Below are positions 63,461 through 64,000 of a stretch of DNA of 64,000 bases, piece by piece; within the stretch, counting starts at the first letter, position 1; each line of letters begins with the position of its first letter. The DNA is taken from positions 1-64,000 of the forward strand of contig CAMTWO010000022.1 in NCBI GenBank assembly GCA_947085405.1, read 5' to 3'. The notes under the pieces are model-generated. The model worked only from the letters and a program-made list of their open reading frames with translations. It was not told the origin of the DNA and searched no databases. Source of the DNA: JASEGV01 sp947085405 (GTDB taxonomy: Bacteria > Bacteroidota > Ignavibacteria > UBA10030 > BY39). The translations under genes and the position numbers were made by a program.

Positions 63461-64000
63461 ATGAAGATAAAAGCATTCGCTAAAATAAATTTAGGTTTAA
63501 GAATCCTCAGAAAACGTGAGGACGGATATCATGATATTGAAACTGTATTCCATCGGATTAACCTATATGATAAGGTAGAATTTTCTACTGCAGACATAAT
63601 TTCTATGGAATGTGATAATCCAGAAATACCAGTAAATGAGAATAATTTATGTATTCGTGCTGCAGGGCTACTTAAACTGAAATTTAGGATAAACAAAGGA
63701 GTTCACATCAGATTGCAGAAGAATATTCCGGTTGGAGCAGGACTTGGTGGTGGCAGCTCGGATGCTGCTGCGGTTTTACTCCATTTGTCAAAATTTTGGG
63801 GATGTGAAATTGATAAAAGTGAACTCAAAGAGATTGCATTAAGTTTAGGTTCTGATGTTCCATACTTTCTCTATGCGGGAACTGCTTACGCAACCGGCAG
63901 AGGTGAGAAATTAGAATATTTTAAACTCGATATTCCCTATTGGATTCTTTTAGTCAATCCTCAAATTCATGTTTCAACGGCTTGGGCATATAAAAACGTG
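63461..64000 (+). CDS. ispE: 4-diphosphocytidyl-2-C-methyl-D-erythritol kinase, partial
   Basis: The first 180 codons of the GHMP-family kinase of the MEP pathway; the 3' end is outside the window. MKIKAFAKINLGLRIL and the ATP loop PVGAGLGGGSSDAAAVL are diagnostic, and GSDVPYFL follows. The start ATG at 63461 follows the CopA stop by 44 bp. It belongs to the same pathway as dxs at 32554. Confidence 0.93.
   Translation, partial: MKIKAFAKINLGLRILRKREDGYHDIETVFHRINLYDKVEFSTADIISMECDNPEIPVNENNLCIRAAGLLKLKFRINKGVHIRLQKNIPVGAGLGGGSSDAAAVLLHLSKFWGCEIDKSELKEIALSLGSDVPYFLYAGTAYATGRGEKLEYFKLDIPYWILLVNPQIHVSTAWAYKNV

Overview
The window looks like a chromosomal segment of a Bacteroidota/FCB-group bacterium, most likely class Ignavibacteria or a close relative. 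The grounds are AT-rich DNA with Gram-negative outer-membrane proteins, a type IX secretion (T9SS type A) sorting domain at the end of one secreted protein, a fused RibBA, MutS2, the neighbourhood zapA - 6S-like RNA - rny, bacillithiol-type BshB1, and many short palindromic and degenerate word repeats between genes. The phylum assignment is an inference from these traits; no rRNA gene is present to confirm it.

Left part (1-36 kb, nearly all on the minus strand): housekeeping genes packed into operons. From the right end these are xseA-xseB-dxs-(Gfo/Idh oxidoreductase)-ribD-ribE; nuoN-nnr-vanZ-CNNM/CBS protein-tgt; yajC-ribBA, then a terminator, then greA and a CYTH protein; a four-tRNA cluster (Gly, Cys, Leu, Val); thrS-infC-rpmI-rplT, then a terminator, then pheS-pheT; a coiled-coil protein, zapA, a 6S-like RNA and rny; coaE-argD-nadB; yqeY-cvpA-mutS2-accC-biotin carrier; and two tandem FadL-type porins, the second cut by the left edge. 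infC starts with AUU, and intrinsic terminators sit immediately before thrS and pheS.

Middle part (36-48.6 kb): a looser mosaic with bshB1, purK-purE, an AbgT transporter, an ABC-2 exporter pair, an ABC-F ATPase, a toxin-antitoxin pair whose toxin has an internal stop, a TPR lipoprotein-like secreted protein and a broken copy of its 3' end, and a DinB protein. Gaps here carry low-complexity degenerate repeats.

Right part (48.6-63.4 kb, plus strand): a copper/silver envelope-resistance island. It encodes an HYC_CC_PP-type small protein, a CusC-like outer-membrane factor, a CusB-like adaptor with an added C-terminal cupredoxin domain, a CusA-like RND pump, a DUF2231 membrane protein with a His-rich tail, a free cupredoxin, a two-domain multicopper oxidase lipoprotein, a probable barrel protein, a T9SS-sorted protein, a small lipoprotein, a Cys/Lys-rich secreted protein, an HMA-domain lipoprotein and a CopA ATPase with YHS and HMA domains. 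Together these would oxidise, bind and export Cu(I) at every envelope layer. No dedicated metal regulator is encoded among them. ispE begins at the right edge and is incomplete.

The most interesting items are the copper island with its unusual accessory proteins, a family of 15-bp palindromes that have inserted in frame into coding sequence and into a duplicated tRNA end, a small element remnant bounded by tRNA-Val 3'-end repeats, and the terminators placed directly in front of thrS, pheS and copA.
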